DNA of 64,000 bases from the NCBI RefSeq assembly GCF_017814975.1, contig NZ_JAGIQA010000016.1:1-64000 (forward strand), in the 5' to 3' direction. The DNA is from Cupriavidus consociatus. GTDB lineage: Bacteria; Pseudomonadota; Gammaproteobacteria; Burkholderiales; Burkholderiaceae. Numbering within the stretch: the stretch's first letter is position 1; every line of letters starts with the position of its first letter. Shown here piece after piece: positions 8,232 to 18,596 of the stretch. Below the pieces are notes generated by a model. It made no database searches. It saw nothing but the letters and a program-made list of their open reading frames with translations, and had not been told where the DNA came from. The position numbers were made by a program, and so were the translations under genes.

Positions 8232-8606
8232 TCAGTGCAGCATGCGCGGCAGCACCAGCGCGAATTCGGGGATCGGCACCTCGAAGCGATGGCCGTCCTC
8301 GGCCACGCAGAAATACTCGCCCTTCATCGAGCCGACCGGCGTCGAAATGGTGGCCCAGCTGGTGTACTCGAAATGCTCGCCCGGCTTCAGCAGCGGCTGG
8401 TGGCCCACCACGCCCAGGCCGGCGACTTCCTGCGTGCCGTTGTCGCTGTCGGTGATGATCCAGTGGCGCGAGATCAGCTGCGCCGCCACCTCGCCGGTGT
8501 TGTGGATGGTGATGGTGTAGGCGAAGGCATGGCGCCCGCGCTCGGGGTCGGACTGGTCCGGCAGGTACTGGGTGCGCACCGACACGGAGAAGGCGTACTC
8601 GCTCAT
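8232..8606 (-). CDS. apaG: ApaG-domain protein
   Basis: 124 residues, the standard length for ApaG, a small beta-sandwich (FN3-like) protein historically linked to cobalt/magnesium resistance; its biochemical role is not settled. Recognisable segments are the N-terminal YAFSVSVRTQYLPDQSDPE, HIT-like IHNTGEVAAQLISRHWIITD, GVVGHQPLLKPGEHFEYTS, and GSMKGEYFCV. The start MSEYAFSV at 8606 is chosen because it gives the family length; the open frame extends 48 codons upstream with no homology-like content. Confidence 0.92.
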   Translation of the reverse strand: MSEYAFSVSVRTQYLPDQSDPERGRHAFAYTITIHNTGEVAAQLISRHWIITDSDNGTQEVAGLGVVGHQPLLKPGEHFEYTSWATISTPVGSMKGEYFCVAEDGHRFEVPIPEFALVLPRMLH

Positions 8607-8861
8607 CTTGGGCAGGGCCGGCGGCAGGATCGGCCGGCAGGGAAATGGGTAGCCGCATTGTGCGGGATGGGCGCGGGACGGGCAAGAGCGTCGGCCGGAC
8701 GCCGGCCGGACGCGATCGCGCCGGGCGGGCGTAGAATATCGGTCTTTCAACGCCGAGCCGCCCGCCGTGCGCCCCGGCCGCCCCTACCGCCTTGCCGCGG
8801 CGGCGCTTTCGGCCCGCCGCAGCGGCGATAACAGCATTCCCTGCATTCACCGCGCGCCATC

Positions 8862-9563
8862 ATGACCCAGCCCACCTTCCGCATCGCCCCGTCCATCCTG
8901 TCCGCCGACTTCGCCCGCCTGGGCGAGGAAGTCCGCCGCGTGACCGAGGCCGGCGCCGACTGGATCCACTTCGACGTGATGGACAACCATTACGTGCCCA
9001 ACCTGACCGTGGGCCCGCTGGTGTGCGAGGCGATCCGTCCCCACGTGACCGCCCCCATCGACGTGCATCTGATGGTGCGCCCGGTGGACCGGATCATCCC
9101 GGACTTTGCCAAGGCCGGCGCCAATATCATCACCTTCCACCCGGAAGCCAGCGAACACGTCGACCGCTCGCTCGCGCTGATCCGCGATAACGGCTGCCAG
9201 GCCGGCCTGGTGTTCAACCCGGCCACCCCGCTGCACCACCTGGACCACGTGATGGACCGCCTGGACGTGATCCTGCTGATGTCGGTCAACCCGGGCTTCG
9301 GCGGCCAGTCGTTCATCCCCGAGACGCTGAACAAGCTGCGCGCCGTGCGCCAGCGCATCGATGAATACACCGCCCGCACCGGCCGCACCATCCTGCTGGA
9401 AGTGGACGGCGGCGTGAAGGTCGACAACATTGCCGAGATCGCCGCGGCCGGCGCCGACACCTTCGTGGCCGGCTCGGCCGTATTCGGCAAGCCGGACGCC
9501 GACGGCGGCTACCGCGGCATCATCTCGGCGCTGCGCGGCGAACTGGCCAAGGCCGGACAATGA
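8862..9563 (+). CDS. rpe: Ribulose-phosphate 3-epimerase
   Basis: 233-residue TIM-barrel enzyme interconverting ribulose-5-phosphate and xylulose-5-phosphate in the pentose-phosphate (and Calvin) pathways. The metal-binding and catalytic motifs are [47 protein letters not shown] and LEVDGGV. The next gene, gph, overlaps its stop codon, so the two are translationally coupled. The rpe-gph-trp order is widespread in beta- and gamma-proteobacteria. Confidence 0.96.
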   Translation: MTQPTFRIAPSILSADFARLGEEVRRVTEAGADWIHFDVMDNHYVPNLTVGPLVCEAIRPHVTAPIDVHLMVRPVDRIIPDFAKAGANIITFHPEASEHVDRSLALIRDNGCQAGLVFNPATPLHHLDHVMDRLDVILLMSVNPGFGGQSFIPETLNKLRAVRQRIDEYTARTGRTILLEVDGGVKVDNIAEIAAAGADTFVAGSAVFGKPDADGGYRGIISALRGELAKAGQ

Positions 9564-10303
9564 CTGAAGGCCTGGCACTGCGCCGCACCGACTGGAGCGG
9601 CATCGAGGGGGTGATCGTCGACCTGGACGGCACCATGGTCGATACGGCGGGCGATTTCCACGCGTCGATCAACGCCATGCTGCTGGCGCTGGGCCGGCAG
9701 CACCCCAACCTGGGGCCGGTGGCGCCGATGTCCGGGCAGGAGATCGTCAGCTATGTCGGCAAGGGCTCGGAAAACCTGATCCGGCGCGTACTCGACGCGC
9801 GCTTCTCGCCGCTGCACGCCAACAGCCTCTTTGCCGATGCCTACGCGCTGTATGACCGCGAGTACATCCGCATCAACGGCCAGTTCTCGCAGATCTACCC
9901 CGGCGTGCGCGAAGGCCTGGCGGCGATGAAGGCGGCCGGGCTGCGGCTTGCCTGCGTGACCAACAAGCCCTACAGCTTCACCGAGCCACTGCTGGCCAAG
10001 ACCGGGCTGGCGCCGTATTTCGAGCTGGTCTACGGCGGCGACGCCTTCCAGCTGCGCAAGCCCGACCCGTTCCCGCTGCTCAAGGTGGCCGAGGTATTCC
10101 GGCTGGATCCGTCGGCAATGGCGGCCCTTGGCGACTCGGAAAACGATGCCCAGGCAGCCCGCGCGGCGGGCATGGGCGTGCTTCTGGTGCCCTATGGCTA
10201 CAACCATGGCAATCCTGTACAAGCCGTCGAAGCCGATGGTATAGTCGACACCATTGCCCACGCCGCAGCGCTGTTTGCGGCACACCGGGCAGGTCATCGC
10301 TAA
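9560..10303 (+). CDS. gph: Phosphoglycolate phosphatase
   Basis: 247-residue HAD-superfamily hydrolase removing phosphate from 2-phosphoglycolate, the by-product of Rubisco oxygenation or DNA repair. HAD motif I is DLDGTMVDT (nucleophile Asp near residue 21), motif II lies in CVTNKP, and motifs III/IV are [10 protein letters not shown] and [16 protein letters not shown]. The ATG overlaps the rpe stop codon (ATGA-type overlap). A candidate promoter for the trp genes (10216-10245) sits inside its 3' end. Confidence 0.94.
   Translation: MTEGLALRRTDWSGIEGVIVDLDGTMVDTAGDFHASINAMLLALGRQHPNLGPVAPMSGQEIVSYVGKGSENLIRRVLDARFSPLHANSLFADAYALYDREYIRINGQFSQIYPGVREGLAAMKAAGLRLACVTNKPYSFTEPLLAKTGLAPYFELVYGGDAFQLRKPDPFPLLKVAEVFRLDPSAMAALGDSENDAQAARAAGMGVLLVPYGYNHGNPVQAVEADGIVDTIAHAAALFAAHRAGHR
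10216..10245 (+). promoter_or_regulatory. Candidate trp promoter inside the end of gph
   Basis: TGTACA (10216-10221) and TATAGT (10240-10245) are 18 bases apart, matching the sigma-70 consensus at four and five of six positions. Transcription would start near 10252, giving a leader of about 110 bases before the Trp-rich peptide. The boxes are seen; activity is inferred. Confidence 0.35.
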
Positions 10304-10362
10304 GGTCGCTTTCAACAAGGTCGGTCCCAGGATCGATCGCGACTGAAATCCCTGAACATTCA

Positions 10363-10449
10363 ATGTTTCTCAACCGCAAACGCATCTCTTCTGGCAGTGA
10401 TCGGCAGGCTTGGCCCTGGCGTCGCTGGCGCGCCTCCCAACAGGCGTAA
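10363..10449 (+). CDS. trpL: trp operon leader peptide
   Basis: A 28-codon frame between gph and trpE that contains three Trp codons within six residues (AWPWRRWR, codons at 10411, 10417 and 10426) and ends in TAA at 10447. A hairpin overlaps its stop codon, and more hairpins follow before trpE. This is the layout of a transcription attenuator: a ribosome stalled at Trp codons would change the downstream folding. There is no strong ribosome-binding site before the ATG, which weakens the case slightly. Confidence 0.72.
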   Translation: MFLNRKRISSGSDRQAWPWRRWRASQQA

Positions 10450-10584
10450 AGTGCGTTCGCGAGTCTGCTGACGCGCCCTCTACCCGAGGGCGTCGTTACA
10501 ACCGGCTGAGGGGTCCAAACCCGTGCCGGGCATCCCCACCCAAACCCGCAAAAGCCAGCGTAGCTGCGATTCTCTGCTACGTTT
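10431..10584 (+). promoter_or_regulatory. trp attenuator hairpins
   Basis: Three hairpins follow the Trp codons. The first is CGCCT (10431-10435) with AGGCG (10442-10446), spanning the end of the leader peptide. The second is GACGCGCCCTC (10470-10480) with GAGGGCGTC (10486-10494), imperfect by a 2-base bulge, followed by GTT. The third is CGTAGC (10559-10564) with GCTACG (10576-10581), followed by TTT. Which one is the real terminator needs RNA folding; none has a long U-run. Confidence 0.55.
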
Positions 10585-10767
10585 AGCTCAAGAACGCGCC
10601 GCACGCCCTTCCCCGGCCGTGTGCAGTCTTGTCCGCAACTTGCCTGCACCACGGCCCGCCAGACGGGGCGGGTATCCATTCGCTCCAGCCTGATTGCCGA
10701 AATTGCGGCGCCGCGCTCAAACTCACCGCGCGGCGGCGCCGCACAAGAGGACCGCAAGAGGACCGAC

Positions 10768-12285
10768 ATGACCGAACTGGAATTCAAATCGCTGGCCGAC
10801 CAGGGCTACAACCGCATCCCGCTGATCGCCGAGGCCTTTGCCGACCTGGAAACGCCGCTGTCGCTGTACCTGAAGCTGGCCCAGTCGCAGACGCGCGGGG
10901 TCAACACCTTCCTGCTGGAATCGGTGGTCGGCGGCGAGCGCTTCGGGCGCTATTCCTTCATCGGCCTGCATGCGCGCACCCTGCTGCGCGCCTTCGGCAA
11001 CCGCACCGAGGTGGTGACCGATGGCAAGGTGGTGGAAACCAACGAAGGCAATCCCCTCGATTTCATTGCCGAATTCGAGAGCCGCTTCAAGGTGGCGCTG
11101 CGCCCCGGCCTGCCCCGCTTCTGCGGCGGCCTGGCCGGCTACTTCGGCTACGACGCGGTGCGCTACATCGAGAAGAAGCTCGCCAGCACGCAGAAGCCGG
11201 ACGACCTGAACCTGCCCGATATCCAGCTGCTGCTGTGCGAAGAGCTGGCCGTGATCGACAACCTGTCGGGCAAGCTCTACCTGATCGTCTACGCCGACCC
11301 GACCACGCCGGAAGCCTATTCCCGCGCCCGCCAGCGCCTGCGCGAGCTGCGCATGAAGCTGCGCCAGCCGGTGGACGTGCCGGTGACCAGCCCCTCGGTG
11401 CAGACCGAGGTTTACCGCGAATTCGCCAAGGCGGACTACCTGACCGCGGTGCACAAGGCCAAGGAATACATCATGGCCGGCGACATGATGCAGGTGCAGA
11501 TCGGCCAGCGCCTGTCGAAGCCCTACCGCGACTCGCCACTGTCGCTGTACCGCGCGCTGCGTTCGCTGAACCCGTCGCCGTACATGTATTTCTATAACTT
11601 CGGCGATTTCCAGGTGGTGGGCGCATCGCCGGAAATCCTGGTGCGCCAGGAGGAACGCAAGGTCGGCAGCAATGGCGACACCCGCAGCGAACACATCGTC
11701 ACCATCCGCCCGCTGGCCGGCACCCGCCCGCGCGGCAATACGCCGGAAAAGGACGCACAGCTCGCCACCGAGCTGCTGAACGACCCGAAGGAAATCGCCG
11801 AGCACGTGATGCTGATCGACCTGGCGCGCAACGACATCGGCCGCATCGCCGAGACCGGCTCGGTCAAGGTCACCGACAAGATGGTGATCGAGAAGTACTC
11901 GCACGTGCAGCATATCGTCAGTTCGGTCGAAGGCACGCTGCGCGAAGGCATGAGCAACCTCGACGTGCTGCGCGCGACTTTCCCGGCCGGCACGCTGTCG
12001 GGCGCGCCCAAGGTGCATGCGATGGAGATCATCGACGAGCTGGAGCCGCGCAAGCGCGGCATTTATGGCGGCGCGGTGGGCTACCTGTCGTTCGGCGGCG
12101 AGATGGACCTCGCCATTGCGATCCGCACCGGCATCATCAAGGACGGCAATTTGTATGTGCAGGCTGCCGCCGGCATTGTTGCCGATTCGGACCCGGAAGC
12201 CGAATGGAGGGAAACCGAAGCCAAGGCGCGCGCCGTGATCCGCGCCGCCGAGCAGGTCCAGGATGGCCTGGACTCCGATATCTGA
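10768..12285 (+). CDS. trpE: Anthranilate synthase component I
   Basis: 505-residue enzyme making anthranilate from chorismate, using ammonia supplied by TrpG; first step of tryptophan synthesis. The N-terminal domain has the LLES motif (49-52), part of the Trp feedback-binding site. The C-terminal chorismate-binding domain has [35 protein letters not shown] and [19 protein letters not shown]. The start is the ATG at 10768, five bases after AAGAGGA; a longer frame starting at 10621 has no such site. It is preceded by the attenuator leader and followed by trpG after 20 bp. Confidence 0.97.
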   Translation: MTELEFKSLADQGYNRIPLIAEAFADLETPLSLYLKLAQSQTRGVNTFLLESVVGGERFGRYSFIGLHARTLLRAFGNRTEVVTDGKVVETNEGNPLDFIAEFESRFKVALRPGLPRFCGGLAGYFGYDAVRYIEKKLASTQKPDDLNLPDIQLLLCEELAVIDNLSGKLYLIVYADPTTPEAYSRARQRLRELRMKLRQPVDVPVTSPSVQTEVYREFAKADYLTAVHKAKEYIMAGDMMQVQIGQRLSKPYRDSPLSLYRALRSLNPSPYMYFYNFGDFQVVGASPEILVRQEERKVGSNGDTRSEHIVTIRPLAGTRPRGNTPEKDAQLATELLNDPKEIAEHVMLIDLARNDIGRIAETGSVKVTDKMVIEKYSHVQHIVSSVEGTLREGMSNLDVLRATFPAGTLSGAPKVHAMEIIDELEPRKRGIYGGAVGYLSFGGEMDLAIAIRTGIIKDGNLYVQAAAGIVADSDPEAEWRETEAKARAVIRAAEQVQDGLDSDI

Positions 12286-12305
12286 GAGAACAGGAGACAG
12301 ACGCC

Positions 12306-12875
<570 letters not shown>

Positions 12876-12937
12876 GGCTGCTCGACTCCGCGCCTTCCAG
12901 CACCCATCACGCCATCCAGACTGTCAACGAGAACGCC

Positions 12938-13963
12938 ATGATCACGCCGCAAGAAGCCCTGACGCGCTGCATCGAGCACCGCGAAATCTTCCATGACGAG
13001 ATGCTGCACCTGATGCGGCAGATCATGCAGGGCCAGATCTCGCCGGTGATGGCCGCCGCGATCCTGACCGGCCTGCGCGTCAAGAAGGAAACCATCGGCG
13101 AGATCTCCGCCGCCGCGCAGGTGATGCGCGAGTTCGCCAACAAGGTGCCGGTGAAGGATCGCGAGAACTTCGTCGATATCGTCGGCACCGGCGGCGATGG
13201 CTCGCATACGTTCAATATCTCGACCGCTTCGATGTTTGTCGCGGCCGCGGCCGGCGCGAAGATCGCGAAGCACGGCAACCGCGGCGTCAGCTCCAAGTCG
13301 GGCAGCGCAGACGTGCTGGAGGCGCTGGGCGTCAACATCATGCTGACGCCCGAGCAGGTCGGCCAGTGCATCGAACAGACCGGTATCGGCTTCATGTTCG
13401 CGCCCACGCACCATCCGGCGATGAAGAACGTCGCGCCGATCCGCAAGGAAATGGGCGTGCGCACCATCTTCAATATCCTGGGCCCGCTGACCAATCCGGC
13501 CGATGCGCCCAATATCCTGATGGGCGTGTTCCATCCTGACCTGGTCGGCATCCAGGTGCGCGTAATGCAGCGCCTGGGCGCCAGGCATGCGATTGTCGTC
13601 TACGGCAAGGACGGCATGGACGAGGTGTCGCTGGGTGCCGCCACGCTGGTTGGCGAACTGAAGGACGGCGAAGTGCGCGAGTACGAGATCCATCCGGAAG
13701 ACTTCGGCCTGTCGATGATCTCCAACCGCGGCCTGAAGGTGGCCGATGCGGGAGAATCGAAGGAGATGTTGCTTGAAGCGCTGTCCAACGTGCCGGGCAC
13801 GCCGCGCGAGATCGTGTCGCTGAACGCCGGCACCGCGCTGTACGCCGCCAACGTGGCCGACTCGGTCGAGGACGGCATCCGCCGCGCACGCGAGGCCATC
13901 GCCAGCGGGGCTGCGCGCGAGAAGCTCGACCAGTTCGTGCGCGCCACGCAGCAGTTCAAATAA
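12938..13963 (+). CDS. trpD: Anthranilate phosphoribosyltransferase
   Basis: 341 residues; couples anthranilate to PRPP. Signature segments are [14 protein letters not shown] (PRPP-binding), [21 protein letters not shown], and GPLTNPA. I start it at MITPQEAL (12938), the conserved N-terminus. An upstream in-frame ATG at 12872 overlaps the trpG stop and would add 22 non-conserved residues; translation could be coupled through it. It lies between trpG and trpC on one transcript. Confidence 0.96.
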   Translation: MITPQEALTRCIEHREIFHDEMLHLMRQIMQGQISPVMAAAILTGLRVKKETIGEISAAAQVMREFANKVPVKDRENFVDIVGTGGDGSHTFNISTASMFVAAAAGAKIAKHGNRGVSSKSGSADVLEALGVNIMLTPEQVGQCIEQTGIGFMFAPTHHPAMKNVAPIRKEMGVRTIFNILGPLTNPADAPNILMGVFHPDLVGIQVRVMQRLGARHAIVVYGKDGMDEVSLGAATLVGELKDGEVREYEIHPEDFGLSMISNRGLKVADAGESKEMLLEALSNVPGTPREIVSLNAGTALYAANVADSVEDGIRRAREAIASGAAREKLDQFVRATQQFK

Positions 13964-13974
13964 GAGGCGCTGAT

Positions 13975-14778
13975 ATGTCCGATATCCTGGAAAAAATCCT
14001 GGCCGTGAAGGCCGACGAAGTGGCCGCCGCGCGCAAGAAGCGCGACCTGCCCAGCCTGCGCGCCGAGGCCGAGAGCCTGCAGACCGAGGCCGGCCTGGCG
14101 CCGCGCGGCTTCGAGCGCGCGCTGCGCGACAAGATCGCCGCCGGCCATGCCGGCGTGATCGCGGAGGTGAAGAAGGCCTCGCCATCGAAGGGCGTGCTGC
14201 GCGAAAACTTCGTGCCCGAGGCCATCGCCGAGAGCTACGCCACGCACGGCGCGGCCTGCCTGTCGGTGCTGACCGACGTGAACTTCTTCCAGGGCCATGC
14301 CGATTTCCTCAAGCGCGCGCGCGGCGCCTGTCCGCTGCCGGCGTTGCGCAAGGACTTCATGGTCGACCTGTACCAGGTCTACGAGGCCCGCACCTGGGGC
14401 GCGGACTGCATCCTGCTGATCGTCGCCGCGCTGGACCACGGCCTGATGGCGGAGCTGGAGGCCTGCGCGCTGGAACTCGGCATGGACGTGCTGGTGGAAG
14501 TGCACGGCGACGACGAGCTCGACGCCGCGCTGCGGCTGAAAACGCCGCTGCTGGGCGTGAACAACCGCAACCTGCGCACGTTCGAGGTGTCGCTGGACAA
14601 CACGCTGGACCTGCTGCCGCATATTTCGGCCGACAAGCTGGTGGTGACCGAATCCGGCATCCTCGGGCCGGCGGACGTGAAGCGCATGCGCGATGCCGAT
14701 GTGCATGCGTTCCTGGTGGGCGAGGCGTTCATGCGGGCGAAGGATCCGGGCGTGGAGCTGGCGCGGTTGTTTGCCTGA
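13975..14778 (+). CDS. trpC: Indole-3-glycerol phosphate synthase
   Basis: 267-residue TIM-barrel enzyme closing the indole ring from carboxyphenylamino-deoxyribulose phosphate. Landmarks are the N-terminal [16 protein letters not shown], the catalytic lysine segment [30 protein letters not shown] and LVTESGI-like [13 protein letters not shown]. It is monofunctional (no TrpF fused). trpF, trpB and trpA are not here, as in other Burkholderiaceae, where they form a separate cluster. Confidence 0.96.
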   Translation: MSDILEKILAVKADEVAAARKKRDLPSLRAEAESLQTEAGLAPRGFERALRDKIAAGHAGVIAEVKKASPSKGVLRENFVPEAIAESYATHGAACLSVLTDVNFFQGHADFLKRARGACPLPALRKDFMVDLYQVYEARTWGADCILLIVAALDHGLMAELEACALELGMDVLVEVHGDDELDAALRLKTPLLGVNNRNLRTFEVSLDNTLDLLPHISADKLVVTESGILGPADVKRMRDADVHAFLVGEAFMRAKDPGVELARLFA

Positions 14779-14814
14779 GGGTAAAAGCGGATTAAGGCCT
14801 GCCGCTTGTTTGCT

Positions 14815-14840
14815 CCCCTCTCCCGCAAGCGGGAGAGGGG
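14815..14840. repeat. CTCTCCC-family intergenic palindrome
   Basis: A perfect 12-bp inverted repeat with a 2-base loop: CCCCTCTCCCGC (14815-14826), AA, GCGGGAGAGGGG (14829-14840). It directly follows trpC and is preceded by TTTGCT, as in the copy at 19949. It could end the trp transcript, though no U-run follows. Confidence 0.8.
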
Positions 14841-14898
14841 ACCGGCTGGTGGTGATGGAACCGTGTCGCCATTGCTCACTGCTTAAGCCCATATCGAA

Positions 14899-15528
14899 AT
14901 GCCCCAGGAAATCGAACTCAAGCTCGCCGTCCCCGACGCCGCCCTCGCCCCGCTCGCCGCCTGGCTCGATGCCAATGGCCAGCCGCAAGGCGAAGCGACG
15001 CTGCTCAACGTCTACCTCGACACGCCGGCACGCGACCTGGCCCAGGCCCGCGCCGCGCTGCGCCTGCGCCGCAAGGGGGCGCAATGGCTGCAAACGCTGA
15101 AAACCGCCGGCAGCAGCGAGGGCGGGCTGGCCACGCGCCATGAATGGGAAACCGGGATCGCCGGCGAGGCCATCGAGCTGCAGACCTTCCCCGCTGAGGC
15201 GCAAGCCGTGCTCGCGCCACTGGTCGGCAAGCTGGCACCGGTGTTCCGTACCGACTTTATCCGCCGCACCTGGATCGTCACGCAGGACAGCGCGCGTATT
15301 GAAGCCGCCCTCGACACCGGCACCATTACCGCACCGGCCAGCGCCGCGCAGGAACGCATCCAGGAACTCGAACTGGAATGGCTCGACGGCGACGCCGCGC
15401 ACGCGGCCGATGCCCTGCGCGCCTTTGCCGCACGGCTTGCCGCCGTGGCCGCGCTGGCGCCGTCCGACCTCAGCAAGGCCGCGCGCGGCTACCGCCTGGC
15501 GGGAATCGCCGAAGGCAAGGCGTCATAA
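14899..15528 (+). CDS. CYTH-domain phosphatase
   Basis: 209-residue CYTH-fold protein. The diagnostic ExExK motif is at residues 4-8 (EIELK), followed by [16 protein letters not shown] and a C-terminal ELELEW. Family members hydrolyse triphosphates (inorganic triphosphate, thiamine triphosphate) in a metal-dependent tunnel; there is no fused CHAD domain, so it resembles the shorter bacterial triphosphatases. The exact substrate is not decidable. It sits just upstream of ung on the same strand (32 bp gap). Confidence 0.9.
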   Translation: MPQEIELKLAVPDAALAPLAAWLDANGQPQGEATLLNVYLDTPARDLAQARAALRLRRKGAQWLQTLKTAGSSEGGLATRHEWETGIAGEAIELQTFPAEAQAVLAPLVGKLAPVFRTDFIRRTWIVTQDSARIEAALDTGTITAPASAAQERIQELELEWLDGDAAHAADALRAFAARLAAVAALAPSDLSKAARGYRLAGIAEGKAS

Positions 15529-15560
15529 TCGCGGTTTTTCCTGCCAGGCATTTCTCACGC

Positions 15561-16334
15561 ATGCAAGCCGATCTATTCGCCGCCGAAGCGCCACGCGCGC
15601 CCGGCGAGCCCTCCCCCGCCGCCAGCCTGCAGGCCCAGGCCGATGCCCTCCCCGCCGCCTGGAGCGCGCTGCTGGCGCCCTGCATCACCGTGCCGGCATG
15701 GCAGGAACTGGCCGCCTTTGTCGATGGCGAACGCGCCGCCGGCAAGCCGGTGTTTCCGCACCATGTCTTCCAAGCGCTGCACCTGACGCCGCCGGATGCG
15801 GTCAAGGTGGTGATCCTGGGTCAGGATCCGTACCACGGCACCGGCACGGTCGGCGGCGTGGAGCTGCCGCAGGCGCACGGCCTGGCCTTTTCGGTACCGG
15901 AAGGCGTCAAGGTGCCGCCCAGCCTGCGCAATATCTTCAAGGAAATCGCTGCCGAGTTCGGCACGGATGGCACCTTGCCGCGCACCTCGGGCAACCTGGA
16001 AGGCTGGGCACGCCAGGGCGTGCTGCTGCTGAACACCGTGCTGACGGTCGAGCAGGGCCAGGCCGCCAGCCACGCGCGGCGCGGCTGGGAGGCGGTCACC
16101 GACTGCCTGATCCACGCGCTGGCCGCGAGCCGCCCGAACCTGGTTTTCATGCTGTGGGGCAGCCATGCACAGGCGAAGAAGCCGCTGCTGGGCGACGGTC
16201 ACCGCGTGCTCGAAGCGCCGCATCCTTCGCCGCTGTCGGCGCATCGCGGCTTTCTCGGCTGCGGCCATTTCCGCGAAGCCAACCGCTGGCTTGAAGCGCA
16301 CGGCCGCACGCCGGTCGACTGGACCGCCGCCTGA
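15561..16334 (+). CDS. ung: Uracil-DNA glycosylase (family 1)
   Basis: 257 residues; removes uracil from DNA in base-excision repair. The water-activating motif is GQDPYHG with D89, and the second active-site motif is [11 protein letters not shown] with H221. Between GQDPYHG and AHGLAFSV there are 11 residues ([11 protein letters not shown]), where E. coli Ung has only a few; the extension lies right beside the active site. The start MQADLFA at 15561 gives the usual length. It is convergent with acylphosphatase, with four bases between stops. Confidence 0.95.
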   Translation: MQADLFAAEAPRAPGEPSPAASLQAQADALPAAWSALLAPCITVPAWQELAAFVDGERAAGKPVFPHHVFQALHLTPPDAVKVVILGQDPYHGTGTVGGVELPQAHGLAFSVPEGVKVPPSLRNIFKEIAAEFGTDGTLPRTSGNLEGWARQGVLLLNTVLTVEQGQAASHARRGWEAVTDCLIHALAASRPNLVFMLWGSHAQAKKPLLGDGHRVLEAPHPSPLSAHRGFLGCGHFREANRWLEAHGRTPVDWTAA

Positions 16335-16338
16335 TCCA

Positions 16339-16617
16339 CTAGATCGTTGGCCGGAACTCGAAACCGGCGAACTCCCCTTCCCCGCGCCCGACCTCGACAA
16401 ACGTCACTTGCGCCGCGGGCGGGCCCGTTTCCATCCACGCCTGCAGCGCTTCGAGCTGCTTGACCGTGCCGTGCGCCATCACCTCGACGGTGCCGTCGAC
16501 CCGGTTGCGCACCCAGCCGCCCAGCCCGAGTTCGTCCGCCGCGTCCGCGCAGGCGGCGCGATAGCCCACGCCCTGCACGCGCCCATGCGCGACCAGGCGC
16601 CAGGTTGCCTTCTTCAT
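16339..16617 (-). CDS. acyP: Acylphosphatase
   Basis: 92-residue small alpha/beta enzyme hydrolysing acyl phosphates such as acetyl phosphate. The phosphate-cradle motif HGRVQGVGYRAA carries the catalytic arginine, and GGWVRNRVDGTVEV carries the catalytic asparagine. The ATG at 16617 (MKKATWRLVAHG) is preceded by GGGGAAA and gives the family length; a longer start at 16665 is less likely. Confidence 0.93.
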   Translation of the reverse strand: MKKATWRLVAHGRVQGVGYRAACADAADELGLGGWVRNRVDGTVEVMAHGTVKQLEALQAWMETGPPAAQVTFVEVGRGEGEFAGFEFRPTI

Positions 16618-16836
16618 GGCCGTTTCCCCGTGAGCGCACGCGAGGCGTGCGCGTTCTGTCATCGACACCAAGTAAACTAGACCGCCATGCCGGGCGTTAC
16701 CAAGGGATGCGCGCCGCCCGGCGTGATCAGCGTGGTGCCGGCGGCATGCGGGCTTTGCCATGGTCCGCCGGGGCAGCGCACCTGGGGCAGGCCACAAGCC
16801 TTCGCCCTTCCAGCTCGACACAGCCCGAGAAGCGCC

Positions 16837-18591
16837 ATGATGCCACCCGCCAACCGCCGCGCGGAACAACCCGCGCCTGGCTTTGACAGCCAGCTGCTAC
16901 GCGCGCCGCCCAACCGCTTCGACCTCGCCCTGCTGCCGATCATCCTGGCCGTGATCGTGATGATCGCGTTCGCCGCGCAGCAGATGAATGCCCCGTTCCA
17001 CCCCGACCAGCAGCTGGCGGTGCACCTGGACGTGGCCTACCTGCCCTATTACCTGATGCGCACCAGCATCCGCATGCTGGCGGCGCTGGCGGCGTCGCTG
17101 CTGTTCTCGCTGGCGTTCGCGGCGCTGGCGTCCAAGAGCCGCACCGCCGAGAAGGTGCTGGTGCCGGCGCTGGATATCCTGCAGTCGATCCCGGTGCTGG
17201 GCTTCCTGTCGATCACGGTGACAGGTTTTATCGCGCTGTTCCCCGGCAATATCGCCGGCGTGGAATGCGCGGCGATCTTCGCCATCTTCACCTCGCAGGC
17301 GTGGAACATGGCGTTCAGCCTGTATCAGTCGTTCCGCACCATCCCGGGCGACCTGCTGGAAGCCGCGGCCATGTTCCGGCTCTCGCCATGGCAGCGCTTC
17401 TGGCGGCTGGAAGTGCCGTTCGCGATGCCGGGACTGCTGTGGAACATGATGATGTCGATGTCGGGCGGCTGGTTCTTCGTGGTCGCGTCCGAGGCGATCT
17501 CGGTGTCGGGCCACGATATCCGCCTGCCGGGCATCGGCTCCTACATCGCGCTGGCGATCCAGCAGCAGGACCTGGCCGCGATCGGCTGGGCGATCCTGGC
17601 CATGCTGCTCGGCATCCTGCTGTACGACCAGCTGCTGTTCCGCCCGCTGGTGGCATGGGCCGACCGCTTCCGCTTCGAGACGCTGGCGCAGGACAAGCTG
17701 CCGCAGTCGTGGCTGCTGGACCTGCTGCGGCGCTCGGCGTGGGTCGGCGCGCTGCTGGCGCACGCGGCGGCGCTGGCCTCGCGCTCGCTGGCGTGGGGCG
17801 CGCGCGGGCGTTCGCATGCCGTCGCACCGCCCGCGGATCCGCGCCGCGCGCAGTGGCTCGGCCGCTTGCGTGACGCCGTGATCATACTCGTGGCACTGGC
17901 GGCGCTGGTGCGTGTGGGCTATTTCGTCCACAGCGAAGTCGGCTGGGCCGAAGTCGGCCACGTACTGTGGCTCGGCACCATCACCATGGTGCGCGTGGTA
18001 GTGCTGATCGCGCTGGCGGCGCTGGTGTGGGTGCCGATCGGCATCCGCATCGGCCTGAACCCCGAGTTGGCGCGTGTCGCGCAGCCGGTGGCGCAGTTCC
18101 TGGCCGCGTTCCCGGCCAACCTGATGTTCCCGCTGGCGGTGATGCTGATCGCGCGCTTCGGCCTCAACCCCGAAATCTGGCTGAGCCCGCTGCTGATCTT
18201 CGGCACGCAGTGGTACATCCTGTTCAACGTGGTGGCGGGCGCTTCGGGCATCCCCACCGAGCTGAAGCTGGCGGCGCGCAATTTCGGGCTGCGCGGCTGG
18301 CTGCTGTGGAAGCGCTTCCTGATCCCGGCGGTATTCCCGAGCCTGCTGACGGGCCTGGTCACCGCCGCCGGCGGTTCGTGGAACGCCAGCATCGTGTCCG
18401 AGTATGTGACCTGGGGCGACCGCACCATCGTCGCCACCGGGCTCGGCAGTTATATCGCCGAGACCACCGCGCGCGGCGACTTTCCGCGCATCGCGCTGGG
18501 CATCGGCGTGATGGCCTTGTTCGTGGTCGGCTTCAACCGGCTGCTGTGGAACCGCCTATACCAACTCGCGCAAGAGCGCACCCGCCTGTAA
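16837..18591 (+). CDS. ABC transporter permease with two fused permease domains
   Basis: 584 residues with two copies of the binding-protein-dependent permease domain, roughly residues 75-270 and 355-575. This makes it a fused dimer of the nitrate/sulfonate/taurine (SsuC/TauC) class. Each half has its own ATPase-coupling loop: DLLEAAAMFRLSPWQRFWRL in the first and ELKLAARNFGLRGWLLWKRF in the second. The start MMPPANRR at 16837 is chosen because the upstream extension (to 16687) is Pro/Cys-rich and unlike a permease. It is followed by its ATPase after 5 bp. No binding-protein gene adjoins. Confidence 0.9.
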   Translation: MMPPANRRAEQPAPGFDSQLLRAPPNRFDLALLPIILAVIVMIAFAAQQMNAPFHPDQQLAVHLDVAYLPYYLMRTSIRMLAALAASLLFSLAFAALASKSRTAEKVLVPALDILQSIPVLGFLSITVTGFIALFPGNIAGVECAAIFAIFTSQAWNMAFSLYQSFRTIPGDLLEAAAMFRLSPWQRFWRLEVPFAMPGLLWNMMMSMSGGWFFVVASEAISVSGHDIRLPGIGSYIALAIQQQDLAAIGWAILAMLLGILLYDQLLFRPLVAWADRFRFETLAQDKLPQSWLLDLLRRSAWVGALLAHAAALASRSLAWGARGRSHAVAPPADPRRAQWLGRLRDAVIILVALAALVRVGYFVHSEVGWAEVGHVLWLGTITMVRVVVLIALAALVWVPIGIRIGLNPELARVAQPVAQFLAAFPANLMFPLAVMLIARFGLNPEIWLSPLLIFGTQWYILFNVVAGASGIPTELKLAARNFGLRGWLLWKRFLIPAVFPSLLTGLVTAAGGSWNASIVSEYVTWGDRTIVATGLGSYIAETTARGDFPRIALGIGVMALFVVGFNRLLWNRLYQLAQERTRL

Positions 18592-18596
18592 GCACC

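Noticed and set aside
16689-16722. Inverted repeat GCCGGGCG/CGCCCGGC upstream of the fused permease
   Set aside because: An 8-bp GC-only stem with an 18-base loop is expected by chance in DNA of this composition, and no T-run or ribosome-binding site is associated.
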